From positions 1 through 64,000 of the forward strand of contig VWPU01014023.1 of assembly GCA_013398955.1 (NCBI GenBank): a DNA stretch of 64,000 bases, given 5' to 3'. Of the stretch, positions 1 to 14,113 are shown in pieces. The position numbers and the translations under genes were made by a program. The DNA comes from Callaeas wilsoni. Its lineage: Eukaryota > Chordata > Aves > Passeriformes > Callaeidae. Numbering within the stretch: position 1 is the first letter of the stretch; each line of letters opens with the position of its first letter. The notes under the pieces were generated by a model. The model saw nothing but the letters and a program-made list of their open reading frames with translations, was not told the DNA's origin and made no database searches.

Positions 1-140
1 CAGGGCCGGGCTTGTCCCGGGGCGGGGGGGACCGGCGGGTGGCCGCTCAGCAGCCCCGGGATGTGTTACAGCTCCGCAGCAGGGAACGACCCCTTGGAAA
101 GGGGCGCCGGCTGCGGCAGCACCGCGCCCCCGGGGATGCT
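1..140. other. CpG-dense edge of a possible CpG island continuing to the left
   Basis: The first 140 bases are very GC-rich with many CpGs and long G runs, including one G7. In mammals MXI1 lies downstream of ADD3 in the same orientation, so this could be the upstream edge of its promoter island. That is inference, as no MXI1 coding sequence is visible. Confidence 0.3.
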
Positions 141-3100
141 GGCATTGGCGGTGCCAGTGTAGCGGTGGGGGCCCAGCTGCACCCGCCCCCAGGACACAGA
201 GGCACAGCCAAGCCTGCCCTGCCCCTCGTCACCCCGTGTCACCTCCCGCCACTGCCCGAGGGTCTGTCCCTGATCGGGGACGCAGCGTGACAGGCGGGCT
301 GGGGAGCCCATGCTGCACCCAGCCCTGGGGGCGATGGGGCCAGCACTGCAGGCACAGCCCCGAACTCCAAAAGGGCCCCTCGGCATGAAGCACCAGCGGT
401 TTAATGTCAAATTACTCCTCTTCTACTAAGCAGTGCCCCTCAGAAAGCTCTCTCTGGGTTCAGACTCTAAAAAGCAATTAATAAATTATTTTTCCCAAAG
501 TAAATCAAAGGCGAAGAGCAGGCAAGGGATGCACCCCCTCCATATCCATCCCTGCAGACCTGGGGTCAGGGCCGGGCACACTACAGCTTGTTTTCCCCTT
601 GTTTTGCAGTCAGGGAGGTGAGAAAGTGCAGCTGCGCCTGGAGAAGAGAGCACAGCACCTGACCCAGACTGGGGAGAAAGGCAGGGATTTGCAGGTTCAG
701 GAGTCATTTGCAATCTCGAGTCCATGAATTTTGACGGGGTGGGCGGCGTGGACTCCACTGGCACCAGGCTGGCAGCAAGTGCCCTCCAACACCCTCCTGG
801 CTCCCCTTCCATCCGTGACAGCAACACCTGAAACACGGTGCTACGTCTGCAGCACAAAACCCCGCTCCTGCCCGGCCGGTCGGGTTGGTCTGGTTCCATT
901 GAGGAGCCCTGTGGGAGCGGCTGGGGAGAAGCATCACCCCAGAGATGTGCTGGGGCGTGCGGACCTGCTCACACCTGGCTGCCGTGGGGCTCCGTGGGTC
1001 TCGCCGGGCTCACTGACCTCTCAGGGGCCAGAACTGGCTGGAGAGAAGGAGAGACGAGAGGTCGTGGTGGCGTTTAAAAGCGCTGTATTAGTAAGTGTTA
1101 ATTGGCACCTGCGGCCCGCAGCATCACGGCGACCTGAATCATCTGAGAGGGGACGGTGCCCCAGACTGCAGCGCATGCAATGAAATCCCTGCGGCTCCCA
1201 ATTGCTGGGGGCCAGCAGGCTATTTTTGGGAAGCTTGGCTGCAGGATTTCGTCGGTCACATGCCCTTCTCACGGCACATGCCGGGGCTGGGCCAGCTCTC
1301 CGTGCAGTGCGGCTCAACACAGCCTCTCCCGTGGCCATATGGCACCTCCTCCGTGCCGGCAGCACCACATGGCTGCTGCCACATCAACAATGCCACGACT
1401 TGTCCCATCGCTGCATTTGGCAGCCCAGAACGGGCTGATGTAGGGGGGAGGGCATGAAGCATCATCTAGACTTAGCCATGGCCTGAAGAAGCATGGAGAG
1501 GAAGGCAGAGCCTGGTGTGCCGAGAGCAGACTGGGACAGAAGGCCGCTGCCAGGCTCAGGTGTGCTCAGCACCTGCAGGTGACTGGCCATCCCTAAGAGC
1601 AGGATTTCAGCTGGAAAAGCAAGAGCTGACCAGAGCAGAGGTGGAGGTGGGAGCCAGGCTGAGCCATAGGGTACATCCTGGCAAGTGAAGGACTCAGAAT
1701 GTACTTGGCTTTTATTAACTCCACTGACTAGCTGAGATAAGACACGATTCCTGCTTTACAAGTGTGCATGGGCGAACACTCCCATTAAAACATCAGTCAG
1801 AAAGCCTCTGGCTTTCTAATTGTGCAGGGACTGAGCTGGAGTGACCGCTCTAATCAGCCCCAGTTGCAGCCGCTGGAGACCTGGACACAAGCAGCTGTCC
1901 AGCTTGGCTGGACTCTGAGGGCACCTGTCTGCTGGCTCACCGTCGGGCAGAAGGCTTTCCATGACCTCACCTTAAAGTAGAAGAGGTCATTACTGAAAGC
2001 ACACACAGGCAGCAGAGGCAGCCAGCATCAGATTGCTTAAAAATCACATGATTTAAAAATCTCAGCCCCTCTCCCAGAAGGTGAGGATGTGTACGGCCAT
2101 CCAGAGTCCATAGTGTAGATCTTGTGCCTAATGGCTGCATCCTCTGTTACCTACTGCATTTCTTGGTCCTCCTTGTGCGCCTGCATGACACTTCTCTAGG
2201 GATTTTTGGAAGGCTTTGTATGAATTGGTGCCGATTCGGCCATCAATAGCAGGTACCGCTTTTCCCAGTGTGACATCCCAGGTTTGAAGCCAGAATAATC
2301 ATAATTTTGATTCCTTTCCCTTCTAGCTTAGTTCCAGGATAATGTTTCTTTAAAGGCACTTCCTCAGAGAAAAGTCTTCCTGAGGGAATGGTCCAAGGGC
2401 AGGCATTCCAAGAGAACTGGTTCAAGAGGAATGGAGGCTTTAGGGCACATGGGCTGTGGGGTACAAAAAAAAAGTGGAAAGCACATAAAATCAGAGAGGC
2501 AACACAGAAGGAGTGATAAGGGAAGAAGTTTTGCAGTATTGCCAGCTCTGCACATCCAGCAGCCGTGGTCCAGCACCCTCATCCACTGCAGCCTTCTAAA
2601 CACAGCCAGTTAAGGGCGTGCTCTCTTCATTTCCCTTCTCTTTTACTTTGTTCAACCTTTGAGCTCATTCTGACGTCTCACTGCTCACCGTCAATTTTTT
2701 CTCTGCAACGCAGTAGGGAAGCCGCTTCTTGGACAGAAGTGGAAGATTTGAGTGCAGCCCCATGAGTCCAAGGAGATGGGAGCTGGGGTGAGATGGGGTG
2801 AGCCACCGGCACAGCCCCACTGCACACACTGTCAGCACGGCCCCTGCCTCCAGGCACGTGGCCAAGGCAGCGCTCACATGGGAGATCCCTGGACCTTTTA
2901 TCAGCAGCTTGTGGCTGCAGGCTGCCCTCAGTACAGCGTGGCACAGTGAGATGGCCCAGAGGTGCAGAGGTTGAGTGCCCACAGTGAGGTTGCCAAATTC
3001 ACACCTGTAGAAGTGGGGCAAATATCCACCACATCATTTAGGGATTGGGCTAGGTAAGAGGTAAGATTGCTGGAGTGCTTTATTTTGCAGTGCCACATAG

Positions 3101-6100
3101 CATAGCAAGGTGTGGGTTTAGGTGCAAAGCTGCCAGGTGGTGTGAGGTGGCATTAGAAACCCCTGGGGTAGAGAGTGAGCATCCCTTCCCCTCTGCCATA
3201 GGAATCATCTCGTGTGTGTGTGGTGCCCATGTTGGGCTGAACAGAGGAAAAGAGAGCTACTGCTCTGAGCACAAGTGGTAAGTCCCCTTTGGTGGGTGTA
3301 TTTTGACCTTTTTCTGGTGGTATCACACACAGCAGCTGTTTCCCCACATCACAGGTGTTATCCATTCAGTTTGTTCCAGTGGCAGCACCAGTGTAAATCA
3401 CCCCCTGGACAGACCTGGCAGGGTTCAGAGCAGGTTTTAAAGGGTGGGGGCCACAACAATCCTGGGTTTTGGTCTGCAAAAGCTCCTGAAAGCACCTGCT
3501 CTCTCTCCTTTCAGACTAATCCCAATATAATCCTTTTATAAAATTTCACCTGCCTTTAAAATCTGCTGCAGTCCTTTTGGAAGGACTAACTCATTTTCCA
3601 AGTGATAGTTGTGCTGCCCGTCTGCCATGAGCAGGCATTTCTTGCTGCACAAGAGTGATATAAAGATATTGAAAAATTGTTTGGAGGCTATCACCTTTTT
3701 TAAAATTTATTTTAATGGACGCAGTTGTGGTGGTGATGGGCTAGAGCTGGTCTGGAGCAGCTGTACCCTGAAGGGGGAGCAGATCTCTGATGGAACCTGC
3801 GTGGCTCCTAAAGACTCGGTTTTGCTGTTGGACCCAGAATGTTTTTAGTGTTACTGGCATCACTGCTTGTGGTCAGCCATGTGCCCCAGCCCAATGGTGA
3901 GTGCAGGTATTACCCCTTCCCTCACCCAGGCGTGATTTAATTGGGGTATAGAAATCCACTCGCACAGAGAGATACACAGAGGTCAGTGAAATCTCATATT
4001 TCTTCTTTCACTAGTCAATAATTAATACATGTAATGCTCCAGGCTGTCCTGCCAGGCCCCTGGCTGCCACCTGCTATTACTGCCTGTGGTCTCTTGTCCC
4101 AAGGCGTGACATGGGACTGTGATTTACAGCAGGGCCACACATCCTTCTGTGGGGCTGGTAGATGTTTGCAGCCAAGGGCTCAAATTCTTAGGGATGCTGT
4201 CAGAGCCTGACTCTCACTTGGCCAGACCCAGAGTGGGGGGATGCATCCAGCCCTCTTATGAAGCCATCATTACAATGGCCTTTCACTTCCCCAGTTGCTC
4301 CCTAAATTAAACAAGAGATCAGGATACTCAGAGGTGCCCCAGGAGAAAGGTCCTTGCCAGGGTTTCGGGTGCCTGCTCCAGTAGCTGTCATGCATATGGT
4401 GGGTCCTCAGGCTCTTGAGCAATCCTGCTCCTTTTCTGGGGCTCAGGAGCTCCGTGGTTTCGCCGGGTGTCTCTGGCTGCCCACGCTGCTGCCTCGCCTC
4501 TGCGATCTGTTCTTGATGCTCTCTTTTGGTGTGTGCTAGAAATAACTAAGCTACAAATAGTGGTGATGGTCCCTCTGGCCTGCTCCTGCCTTGCCCAGCC
4601 ATGCTGCTTATCTCAGATCCATTTATGATGCTGTTATTTACAGTTTCATCCTGCTAGTACCTCTGAAGCTTCTACTTAGTTTCCTTTGAAATCCCTCCTT
4701 ACAAGCTACCTGTGTGGTGCCCCCGATCTGCTGATCTCAGCATTCATCAGGAAAACCTGAACTATGATCTCTGCTTTTACAATAAGCCTTTTTTTTTTTT
4801 TTAATTCCAGCCTCCTAATTGCCCTCCTCACTCTCCATCTTTGTAATAGTAGGTTTTCTGTCTCAGAGGCTGGGAGATGGCACGAGCTCTTCTCGGCTCC
4901 TACTAGTTCTCTGCTGTTCGCACTTGGCCTTTCACAGTAGTTACCATGCAGTTCTGATATAAAAATAATAAAGAATTTTTCTTGCCCACCCTTAAGGAAA
5001 AGCACACATATGGTCTGAAATTGTCTTGTGCCAGCAGAAAAAAGGCACATCTCTTGGTGGGTGGATTAAATGCTGAATATTCCTGGAGGGTCTGGGTGGC
5101 TCTGTAAGTAGTGGATGGGACCTGCTATGGCAGGTGAGAGGATGGATGTGGCAAAAGGTCCAAGAGTGTCTCCCCTGGTGAAAAGAACAAAGTGGAGGAT
5201 CTAATTCTCCGTCTATTCAACTGAAAACTTTACACGACTCCTAGGAATACACCGATTGATCCTTGAGTCTGGGCTGGACTGGTAGATCGAGAGAAGATCA
5301 TTTGACATTGCTCCAGGCAGGAGGATCTTGTAATAATCTCAGTGTGCAAATTTTGCATGCTTCAGCTTTGGGTTTTTATGTTAATCTCAGTAATGTGGCA
5401 TCCAACACATGGTCATGCAATACATTTCTGGGATTTGTGCTGTCTGGGCTAGGGCTGAGGAGCCACTAGGACAAGCCCAGCAGGATGCACTGTGGGAAGA
5501 GCATAGAAAGAGGATCCCACACCTCCCAGCAGGCAGTAGTTTGAGCCTCTTCTCGCTCTTGCATGCCTTGTGTCCCTCTGCTCAGCTGGCCTTTTAACTG
5601 ATGTCATAGCTCACAGCCTCTGGTTCCCCTGTGTTTTGATGCATTAGCTCAGGACGGTCTTCCTGAGGTGGTGACAGCTATGAAACCAGGCATCTCTGGG
5701 GTTGTGCACAAATTGTACCTGCTCAGGTGCCTCGTTTTTCCCTTTCATCCCCTCAGGCCTTGTATTTTGGCAAACTGGCTGCAGATGATAAAGCCTAGAG
5801 AAAGAGAAAGGCAGCAGCTTTATGAGAAGTGTCCTGGGAGGTTTCCAGCCATTCCCCCCTTGCCCAGATGGAACATGCAGAAATGAAGCCCAGGGTTTTG
5901 GAGGGGCAGAGGCTCAGGTTTGGCCTCCCCAGACTGTTTCTTCAGCAATACCTTATTTCTTCTTTGTCAAAGCTTTTCCAGCTTGGATTCATTAGACAGT
6001 TTCTACAAAGAGGAGTCTTCAAATTTGCACAGTAAAATTAGTTTCCTTGGATTTCATGGCTAACTTGGGCTTTGTGGTACCTGGGGCTGGTGTTAAGGTG

Positions 6101-7902
6101 GGGAAACCCATCAGGGTACAGCTGACACTTGACTCCAGCAACAGCAGCAACTAAATAATAGTGAAAAATTACATTCTTCTCTTCAAAGGAAGGGAAGAAT
6201 GCTGGTTATTCCAAATAAAAAGCTAGATAAAGGTTTAGCTTTAAAAATCTGTTAAACTTTAGAAAAAATGTCATGGGCTAAAGAGGTCATGCCCAGACCT
6301 GGAGTTACTGCTCACCTGCAGGCAGAAGAAAGGGTCAGTGCCCAGGGAAACACTGCAGGAACCTGATGGGCAAAGGCTACTGGGGTTGGTTTGGAGGCTG
6401 GGGTGCATAAGGATGCTGCTCTTGGCCCTAAGGCCACACCACAGCGGGCAGGGGAAAGCAGCCCCTGGCTGTGGTGCCACAATGATGGACACCAGCTGGG
6501 CAAGGGAGCATATGGCTTGGAGGGGACAGTGCTTCCCAGGAGGACGTCTGCTTTGGGAGGAGGCTTGGGTGCATCCAGTGCCACCAGCCAGCAGTTCTGC
6601 TGGTTCAGTGTGGGAGCAATGCATCAACAGACAACTCGTGAGTCTTGTAATTGCTGTTGCCTAATGATTTCCTTCATTTCTTACAAGCATCTCTCTCCAA
6701 TACAGCTCACTGTGCCTCTGCAGGCCACTGGCAGGCAGGTTTTGACCCCAGAAGCTGATGCAGGAGGGTTTCCTGCTGCATCCCAAGTACAGAAAAAGCA
6801 CACCAGTGTTTGGATGCAGATTTTTTCATTTTTACTTGCTTGACATCCTAATATTCAAATACAAATAGACCAGCCCTGCTGCTACTCCAAGCACCTGGTG
6901 CCATAAGGGGAGGGCGAAACCAGAGGGGATTGGCTGGGTCATTTAGTCCAACTATTCTGAGCAGCCACGTCATATAATCCCCTCCACAAATTTCCCAGTC
7001 TCTCAGCAGCCCCCACCAGTTAATACCCATTTGTTCATGTGCCAACATTATCTGCGGTTTAAAAGCTATTTTTTCTCCCCAGTATTTCCCTACAGCTTCC
7101 TCCTCATCTTCTCTGCCCCCTCACATTGTAACTAAGGAGAAGGATTGTGCATCCTCCCACGCTGATCCTGCCTGGCATCCTCTGTCTTCACCCTGGCCGT
7201 GGTTGATCATTGCACCAGCACCGGGGGCAAGTCTCGGCATCCCAGCCCCTGGTTTGCTGCCCACAGCAATCCCACATGGATGGCTCCCAATGGCCTGAGA
7301 TCCCCACATCTTATGGCAATCATGTCACAGCAAAACCCACTGCTGCTGGTCCTGACTCTTCTTTTGTACAGGTCCCAGCTCTGCTAAGTGAGGGTGACAT
7401 CCCCAGCTCTTCTGCTCCTCTCAGCCATTGTGTTACTCTGCATTTCATTTACTAATCCTCACCTGCTCTGATTCCACAGATGATAACTCTCACAGTGCTG
7501 TCAGAGACCTGTCTGAAGAAGAGATTTGAGCCATTGCACTGCCTGGCCTAGAAAAATCTCTGGTTGTAAAGAGAATAATCAGTGTGACCCTTTCGTCACA
7601 CTTTTAACCCTGTGCCCTTCCTCTCTGGACCTGTGACTGTTGCTCCCCCCAGGACCCAGATTCTGCAGAATCCCCCAAAGAGCAAACAGCTTGCAGAGTA
7701 AAACCATATAAAATGCCCCAAACCAATGTGCAGAGCAGGAAAGAGTGACTGTGGGTTTCTGATAGGGCCAACCTGGCAGTATACCTTTGTTTAAATAAGC
7801 AGCTGATTGTGGGCAATGGCTTTGGCAGGAACATGATTGTTCTGTGTTACTGATGTGCTGCCCTGCCATGGATATTCCCCCTCCTGGGAACCCCTGGGCA
7901 TC

Positions 7903-7984
7903 CTTTGTTTGGGCCTCACAAAACCCTCTGTAAACCTGGGAACCCTCTGTTTGGGCCTCACAAAACGCTCTATAAACCTGGGAA
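7903..7984. repeat. Tandem duplication, two copies of ~41 bp
   Basis: Two head-to-tail copies share TTTGGGCCTCACAAAAC and TAAACCTGGGAA with a period of 41 bp (starts 7903 and 7944) and about four differences between copies. Confidence 0.85.
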
Positions 7985-10900
7985 TGTTGCCTCTCAGAAA
8001 GTTGGTGACAGAGAACAGCACGAATTATCTGCTCTAGATTTCAGATGGCTGAACCTGGTGGCAGATGACTTGGTCCACACAGCCAGTTTAAATCCTTGGC
8101 TCTGACGAGACTCCAATGATGATTTTCTCATTGCCTGTTCCAGCTGCCAGAGCACTTTGCCATGAACATCACTTCAGCGATTCTTAAAGATGCTGTTTGC
8201 AAAGGTAGTCCTCTAAATCTACCCAGAAATTCTCTCAGCACTTGCAGGAAGTTAATTCCAGAGATCCTGGTTCAAACCTACCCCTGTTTATTTGTATAAC
8301 ACTGAGAAAATACTCAGGCCACAGCAAAATGGCTCCATCCCCTAGAGTGCTCACAGCATCTGGGGAGAAAAAATGATTCGTTAGGGTGCCCAGGATTAGC
8401 AACAGGATTCGTGGTCTACAAAACACTTGAGGTGATTCAGAGTTGGAGGCTGAGGGATGGAGATGTGAATGTGCTGTTGATCATGGCAGGTGAAGTAGGA
8501 TGGGGACAGAAAATCTCACCTGGGGACAGCACAGGAGGCTGCTGGTGGGGTGGCACTGACACAAGCTCAGTGTCAGGAGCTTGGGCACAAGGACGCTGAA
8601 GAAGATGCCATAGAAAAACAAGGTTGATTTGATAGGACACTGAGCTGGAGCACTAAGTCCTACAAGGATGTACAGGACGTGCCTGCAAGAACGGCCCACA
8701 GGGCTGCAGTGGCTGGAAAGCAGCTGGAGGAATGCTCTGCAGGGCAAAAGCAAAGTCTTGTGACCTCTGGTGACCTGACCCAGCACCACACAGGATGGGC
8801 ACCACCAGCCACTTGGGCTGAAGTCAAACCAGTGAAAACTCACTGGATCCAGGCGTAATCCCTGCCCGCTCCCTGCCAAACCCTGCCCCGTGCAGGTTTC
8901 ACCCAGCCGGGCAGCCAGACGCGGCAGAGGGTAGAGCAAAGACGTAAATAAAAAGGTTCACGTTTTCCACCCGTCTCTCCCAGCTGCCATGCAGATTGCA
9001 GCTGTTTCTCCCCAGTCACGCTGGCCGCAATACTCGTTGGGTTGGTATTTAATTGCCTCTCCCTAACGACGCATTAGGCAGGGTGTAATTTGCTGGCGCT
9101 GGTCAAACAATACAGATAAACCCGGTTTGCACACAAAGGCAGCGGAGCGGGGAAACTCCGCCGTCTGATTCTGCTCCCCTTTGGAGCTGGTGGCTCCAGA
9201 CATGGGCGGGATACGGAGAGACAGACGTCTCGGCCTTCGGGAGGAGGAAGGGAAATGTCAAATAACTGGAGACACCCTCTTGCACTGCAGCGAGCTGGGG
9301 TGAAACCGTGAGTACCCACAACGTCACCAGGGTTGGGCTGCCATGTGCCAGCACAGGGGCTGCCCACGTGTTGTTACAGCTCAGCACATCCCTTTCCCTG
9401 GCTTTGCTTTTCTTCTTCCTGAATTTCAGGTATCAAGATATTTTAAGACTTCTCTCTCTGCTATTTTTTAACCTTAGTGGGGTGAGCCCATACAGAGGAG
9501 ATGGCAACTTCACTCTTGCTTGGAAACGACTCAGCTGGATAATAAAACTCCAACAGGTTTTTTTAACTTAGGAGGCAGAAGGGCTGTCATAACACCTATA
9601 CTAGCCCTCAGTGTTTCTCAAGAGACTGGTTTCAGCAGAAGTAGTCAAAAAGGAACAAAAAGGGAAAGCTTCATTCACACCCACATCTCACCCTGCAGCA
9701 CCATGATGCTCAGAGCATCCCTGCCCTCTCCAGCCCTGCTTGTACCCCAGGCTCTGGTCAGTGGACAGAGGTTTCACCCAGATGCTAGGAATATTAGAAG
9801 GAGAGAGTTAAAAATTAGCCTGCCCTTGCAATGCAAGTGCTGAAAAAGCAAAACCTGCCCTTCCTTGTGCTGGCTCAGGGCACAGACCTGCATTTATGAC
9901 CACGTCTAATACAGCCATGTATTACAGGAGCAATCCCCAATATTGATACAGAGAGAAGGACAGTTATATAGATCATAGGTGGATTTTAGTGTTACTTAAA
10001 TATCTACCCGTAAGATGCAGTTAACCAGAATCGCTGTTAAAGGGCTGCAAATTGCCAGCAAGAAGTGAGCTTTAAAATGCTTAGAAATTAAGTATCATCA
10101 TTAAAATTAATTGGGAAATCACCTTGTTTTAAACACCCTAGTGTTTTTAGGACAGTGGAGGTGTGATCCTGTCTGGGCAGCAGTGAGTCCTGTGGATCAC
10201 CCACTCCATGCTTGGATTTGAAGGAGCCTGACTGCTCTGCCTCACCGTGTAGAGGAAAGACTTTTTTGGGACAGCGCCAGGCTTCCACATCCCATACCTG
10301 GACTTCTCAGCATCTTCCTCCCATTGCTAACATGCTGCACATGCAGTAAAACCAGCTGCTTTGTCACCAAGTTGCACATTAACACCCACACCTACAACAT
10401 GGGGTAATTTACGGGACAGTGTCAGATAACCCTGTCCCGGTGCTCGGCATACTGGCACCTGGCACCCGACGTGCGCCCAGGCACAGGCACCGCCACTGGC
10501 GCCTGCTCGCACACGGGCTGGGAGGAAGCAAACCAACAACAAAAAAAGGAGCTGTTTGTTTGAAGGCCTCTGGAGCAGGAGGAAATCAAGGGTGCGTCAA
10601 AATGGAAAAGCACAAAGACAGCAGGGAAATGGGGTTTATTTATAAACTTTGAGAGGATGGCTGTGAACAATAGGGTGGGTGGCTTTTATCCCACCCAGAG
10701 ATGGAAGAGGAGTCTGTGTCTGTCAGCCCCCAGCACAGCAGGATGAGCCTTGGCCAAGTGCTCAGCCTGGGGGTCAGGGGGTCTCCAGAACGTGGCTCCA
10801 CTGCCTGCGCAGAGCTGTATCCTTGGCAGGCAGGCATGGGATGTTTCCTGGCTTCCTCCAAAGCTCCACCACACCAAAGTCTCTATGTGGGCAATGGCAA

Positions 10901-13421
10901 AGGGCTACACAGCACCCACAGTGCACGTTTCTCCCTGGGGTGGTTGGGAGCACCCATCAGTGGGCAGGTTTGGGAGTAGGTCCTGTTCCTGTGCAGCAGT
11001 GGTCCTGAGCATGTTTTGGAGCTGGTGATGCAACAGCAAACCTCGCTCCTGCTCATCAGCTCTCCGGGAGCTGCTGGTAGCTTACTGCACATCCTCACTG
11101 CTAATGACTTTTGTCTTGTCTGCAGGGACAGTAGAGGTGAACCATGGCTGGTGGCAAATCACAGCCTGGTGATTTGTTTCCAAGTTGTTTCCCAAGTGTT
11201 GGGCAGGAGGCAGGAATGGGCAGAGGTTTGGCAGTGCTGTTGGAGCAGCTCCTGTTCACTATGTTCCCAGCCAAGAGGCCTTTCACCTCTCTGCCTAGAC
11301 AACGTTTTAAATGAGCTCAGTGACACTCTCATTCTCCCTTGCCATGTTAAATGCTCTCTCTGACAACTGTAGCTTGATGAACTGGAGTGGCACACGGCAT
11401 TAATGAGACTGGGAAGGTAACTCACGGAGACAGGAAACAGACACTGCACCAACAGGGGAGTAACGGGATGAAGGGAACCATCAGTAACTTGACATTATCC
11501 CTGCTGCCCAAAGTGCAGCACTGGGCATCACTGTACCTGGCTCTCCAACAGCCACTGGCTGGCAGAGAGAAGCATCCTTCCTGCCACTGGAGCTGGACCA
11601 TGGTAATAGCCATCCCAGCCCCTGGCCACAGCATTTCGGTTAACACCAGGAGCTAAGAGGTGCTGTCACTTCTTTAGGAATAGAGGAATTGCGTTGTCTA
11701 AATCCTAAAATCAATTCATAATTGTATCTATCAAATTAAAGGCAGCTGCCAAAAACGGCCCTTGCACACGTGCACTTGTGTTGCTCAAAGAGCCCTTCTG
11801 GCTTCGTGCAGCAAAAGCTATTTAATCCATATGCTGGGCACGGGCTGACACTGAGGAATGCTTCCTGCTTGCCAGACCTTCTCTTCTTATGGGAATATGC
11901 CCCTTTGAATCTGAATTTTCCAAATAGTAGAACATTTGTGGGCTACGGAGACTTAGGCATTAGGGCAGGCAGAGCTGCCATTGTGGTTTGTCTGGCAGGG
12001 GAAAAGCTCATTGCTGACCCAGGGACCTGAAGAATTTGTCCTTTTAGAGCCTCCCTAAAACCAGGTTGGCTCTGGCTTCTTCTGCCTGCCTGTGCCCCAG
12101 AGCAGCTCAGAAAGGAGGGCAGCGTGCCCAGCACTGCTCCTGTAGCAGCTTAACTTCAGCCTTGGAGTCCTTATCAGCCAAGAGGCAACAGTGATGGGAG
12201 CTGGGCAGAGCAGCTGCTGCTCTGACCCTTCTCCAACCATCCCACTGCAGCCAGGGGTATCCAGGGCTGCACCACACATGCTGCAGGGTCAGCGTGGATG
12301 GTGCCCAGGTGGGAATTGCAGGGTAGATGAGTCTCTGCCATCCTCAACAGCTCTATTGCAGACCTCAGACTTCTGTTCAAAGTTATTTATTTATTTATGG
12401 TAAGAACCACTTTTCCCATCTCAAAAACTGCCAGAGCTGGGATTATCCCACAGGGGTAATTTGCAGCTTTGCCTTCAAGCCCCTATTTGGGCACAGAGAG
12501 CTCTCAGTGAGGAGCATCAGTTCCCTGCCCAAGTAGGAGAAGTGCTTGGAGCTGCCTCTCACAGAATCTCATTTCATTAGGAACAAATCAAAGCACTAAA
12601 GATGCTCAAGATCACAATTTCATGTTAAAACACCACAGCATTTTGTGACCTTGCTGTTGCCAAGAGCCACTGAATGCACTGACCCATGGAGATGACACTC
12701 TGTGAGCCCATGTCTGCTTAGGGCCCTTGGCACTGCACAGGGATCCTGCATTGCTTTTGTGCCCTCTGTGGGATGGTCAGGGCTCTGGAGAGGCAGGTGC
12801 TGTGTCGTGTGTGGAGCAGAAGGCACTTGTACAGATGCTGAGGGAGTCCAGCACCGTGTTCCCACTCACCCAGCCACTGCTTTGGTTTTCTCGTGATATT
12901 GATTTCTACTGAAGTAAATGTGCTTTTTCCGAGTGCCCAGTAAATCAGTGGTATTGACAGGCTTGTTCAGATCTAAATGAGAGCAGGACTAAATGAGGGC
13001 AGCAGCCCTCCTCTGTTTGAGGGGCAGCACCAGGTGTGCACTGGGAGCAAAGGCTGAATCCAGATATTACAGGTTGATGAAAGGTGTGTGGCTTCACAAA
13101 ACCCACCTGAAAAGGCATTGGCAGCACACAATGAGTCTCAGTGAGTGTGCCATGCTGAAGTGGGGTTCAGGGAGGCTGGAGGTGCTGTCGGGAAGCCCTC
13201 AGGAGAGCCTTTGACCAGCTCACACAAATCCTCCACAGGCTGAAAATAACCTCTCAGATGAGATTATTTTCACAGAGGGAGAGGTTTCTCCAGCCAAATT
13301 GCCCACTGTGCAGCACTGTCACTATTTTCACACCAGCACTCATGAGGGTTAAACTGGAGGAAGAGACTGAAAGTGAAAGCAAAGTGCGTTGCTTTCACAC
13401 TTAAAATGCCCAATGTAAGAA

Positions 13422-13500
13422 AATCATCAGAGTTATAGAATAGCCTGAGTTGGAAGGGACTCACAAGGATCATCGAGCCCAACTCCCTTGTCACCCCTTG
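13422..13500 (-). mobile_element. CR1 LINE fragment (3' end, antisense to the plus strand)
   Basis: The plus strand reads TTATAGAATAGCCTGAGTTG, then GAAGGGACTCACAAGGATCA and TCGAGCCCAACTCC. This is the reverse complement of the familiar 3' end of avian CR1 elements, ending in the ATTCTATG-type terminal repeat. It is short and diverged, so the left boundary is approximate. Confidence 0.8.
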
Positions 13501-14091
13501 TTTGCACAAAACTCATTTTCAATGAAGGGACAGGCCACTGCTATTTCTTGAAATATCCATAAGAGGCCCAGTAGCCCCAGTGAGCAGCTGGTGCCCCAGA
13601 CGTCCCAGTGCTGGCAGGATGGAACAGGCAACACTGACACAGTACCTTCACCCTCACCCTGAGAAGGCATTTGGGGCATCTCTAGTACCACAAAGCAACT
13701 GGAAAGGCAGAAATCAAGCCAAGTGGAGTAAGACAGCCCAAAATATCTGGTTATAAGAAAACTATTCCAATGCCCAAATATTCTTCCATTAGAAGTGACA
13801 GAGCAAATTCTGCCCAATGCGCCTCTTCTTCCCCATTAAGTAAATCCAGGAAGAACCAGCTGCTCCAGCTGAAGGTGAATGATCACATGTAGGTGACATG
13901 CCAGCCAGGAGATCAGGACTTAGATGGATGTGGTTACTTATTAGTTGTAAACACTGTTGAATAAATCTAAATAAACTCTAATTATTTATACAGCGTATTC
14001 CTAAAGTTGGATGTTGCCAACTTTAAAATAAAACAGAAGTCAAGCAGGGTAAATGTTTTAATGCCTCTGTAGATATAATTAGCATGTGTAA

Positions 14092-14113
14092 TATGTATAT
14101 ACAAATATACATA
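14092..14113. repeat. Short perfect inverted repeat in an AT-rich tract
   Basis: TATGTATAT and ATATACATA form 9-bp perfect arms around ACAA. Such AT dyads are common by chance in AT-rich DNA and no function is implied. Confidence 0.6.

Noticed and set aside
731..1183. 150-codon frame near the left edge (and similar 100-150 codon frames at 6391-6843 and 8481-8939)
   Set aside because: They lie in GC-rich DNA where stops are rare, show no recognisable domain, and compete with frames on the other strand.
6900..6990. Possible ancient CR1 remnant (segment containing TTAGTCCAACTATTCTGAGC)
   Set aside because: Only a few bases resemble the element; too weak to call without a consensus alignment.
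7903..7984. CRISPR-like repeat-spacer pattern
   Set aside because: Only two adjoining copies without spacers, in a vertebrate genome; a simple tandem duplication.
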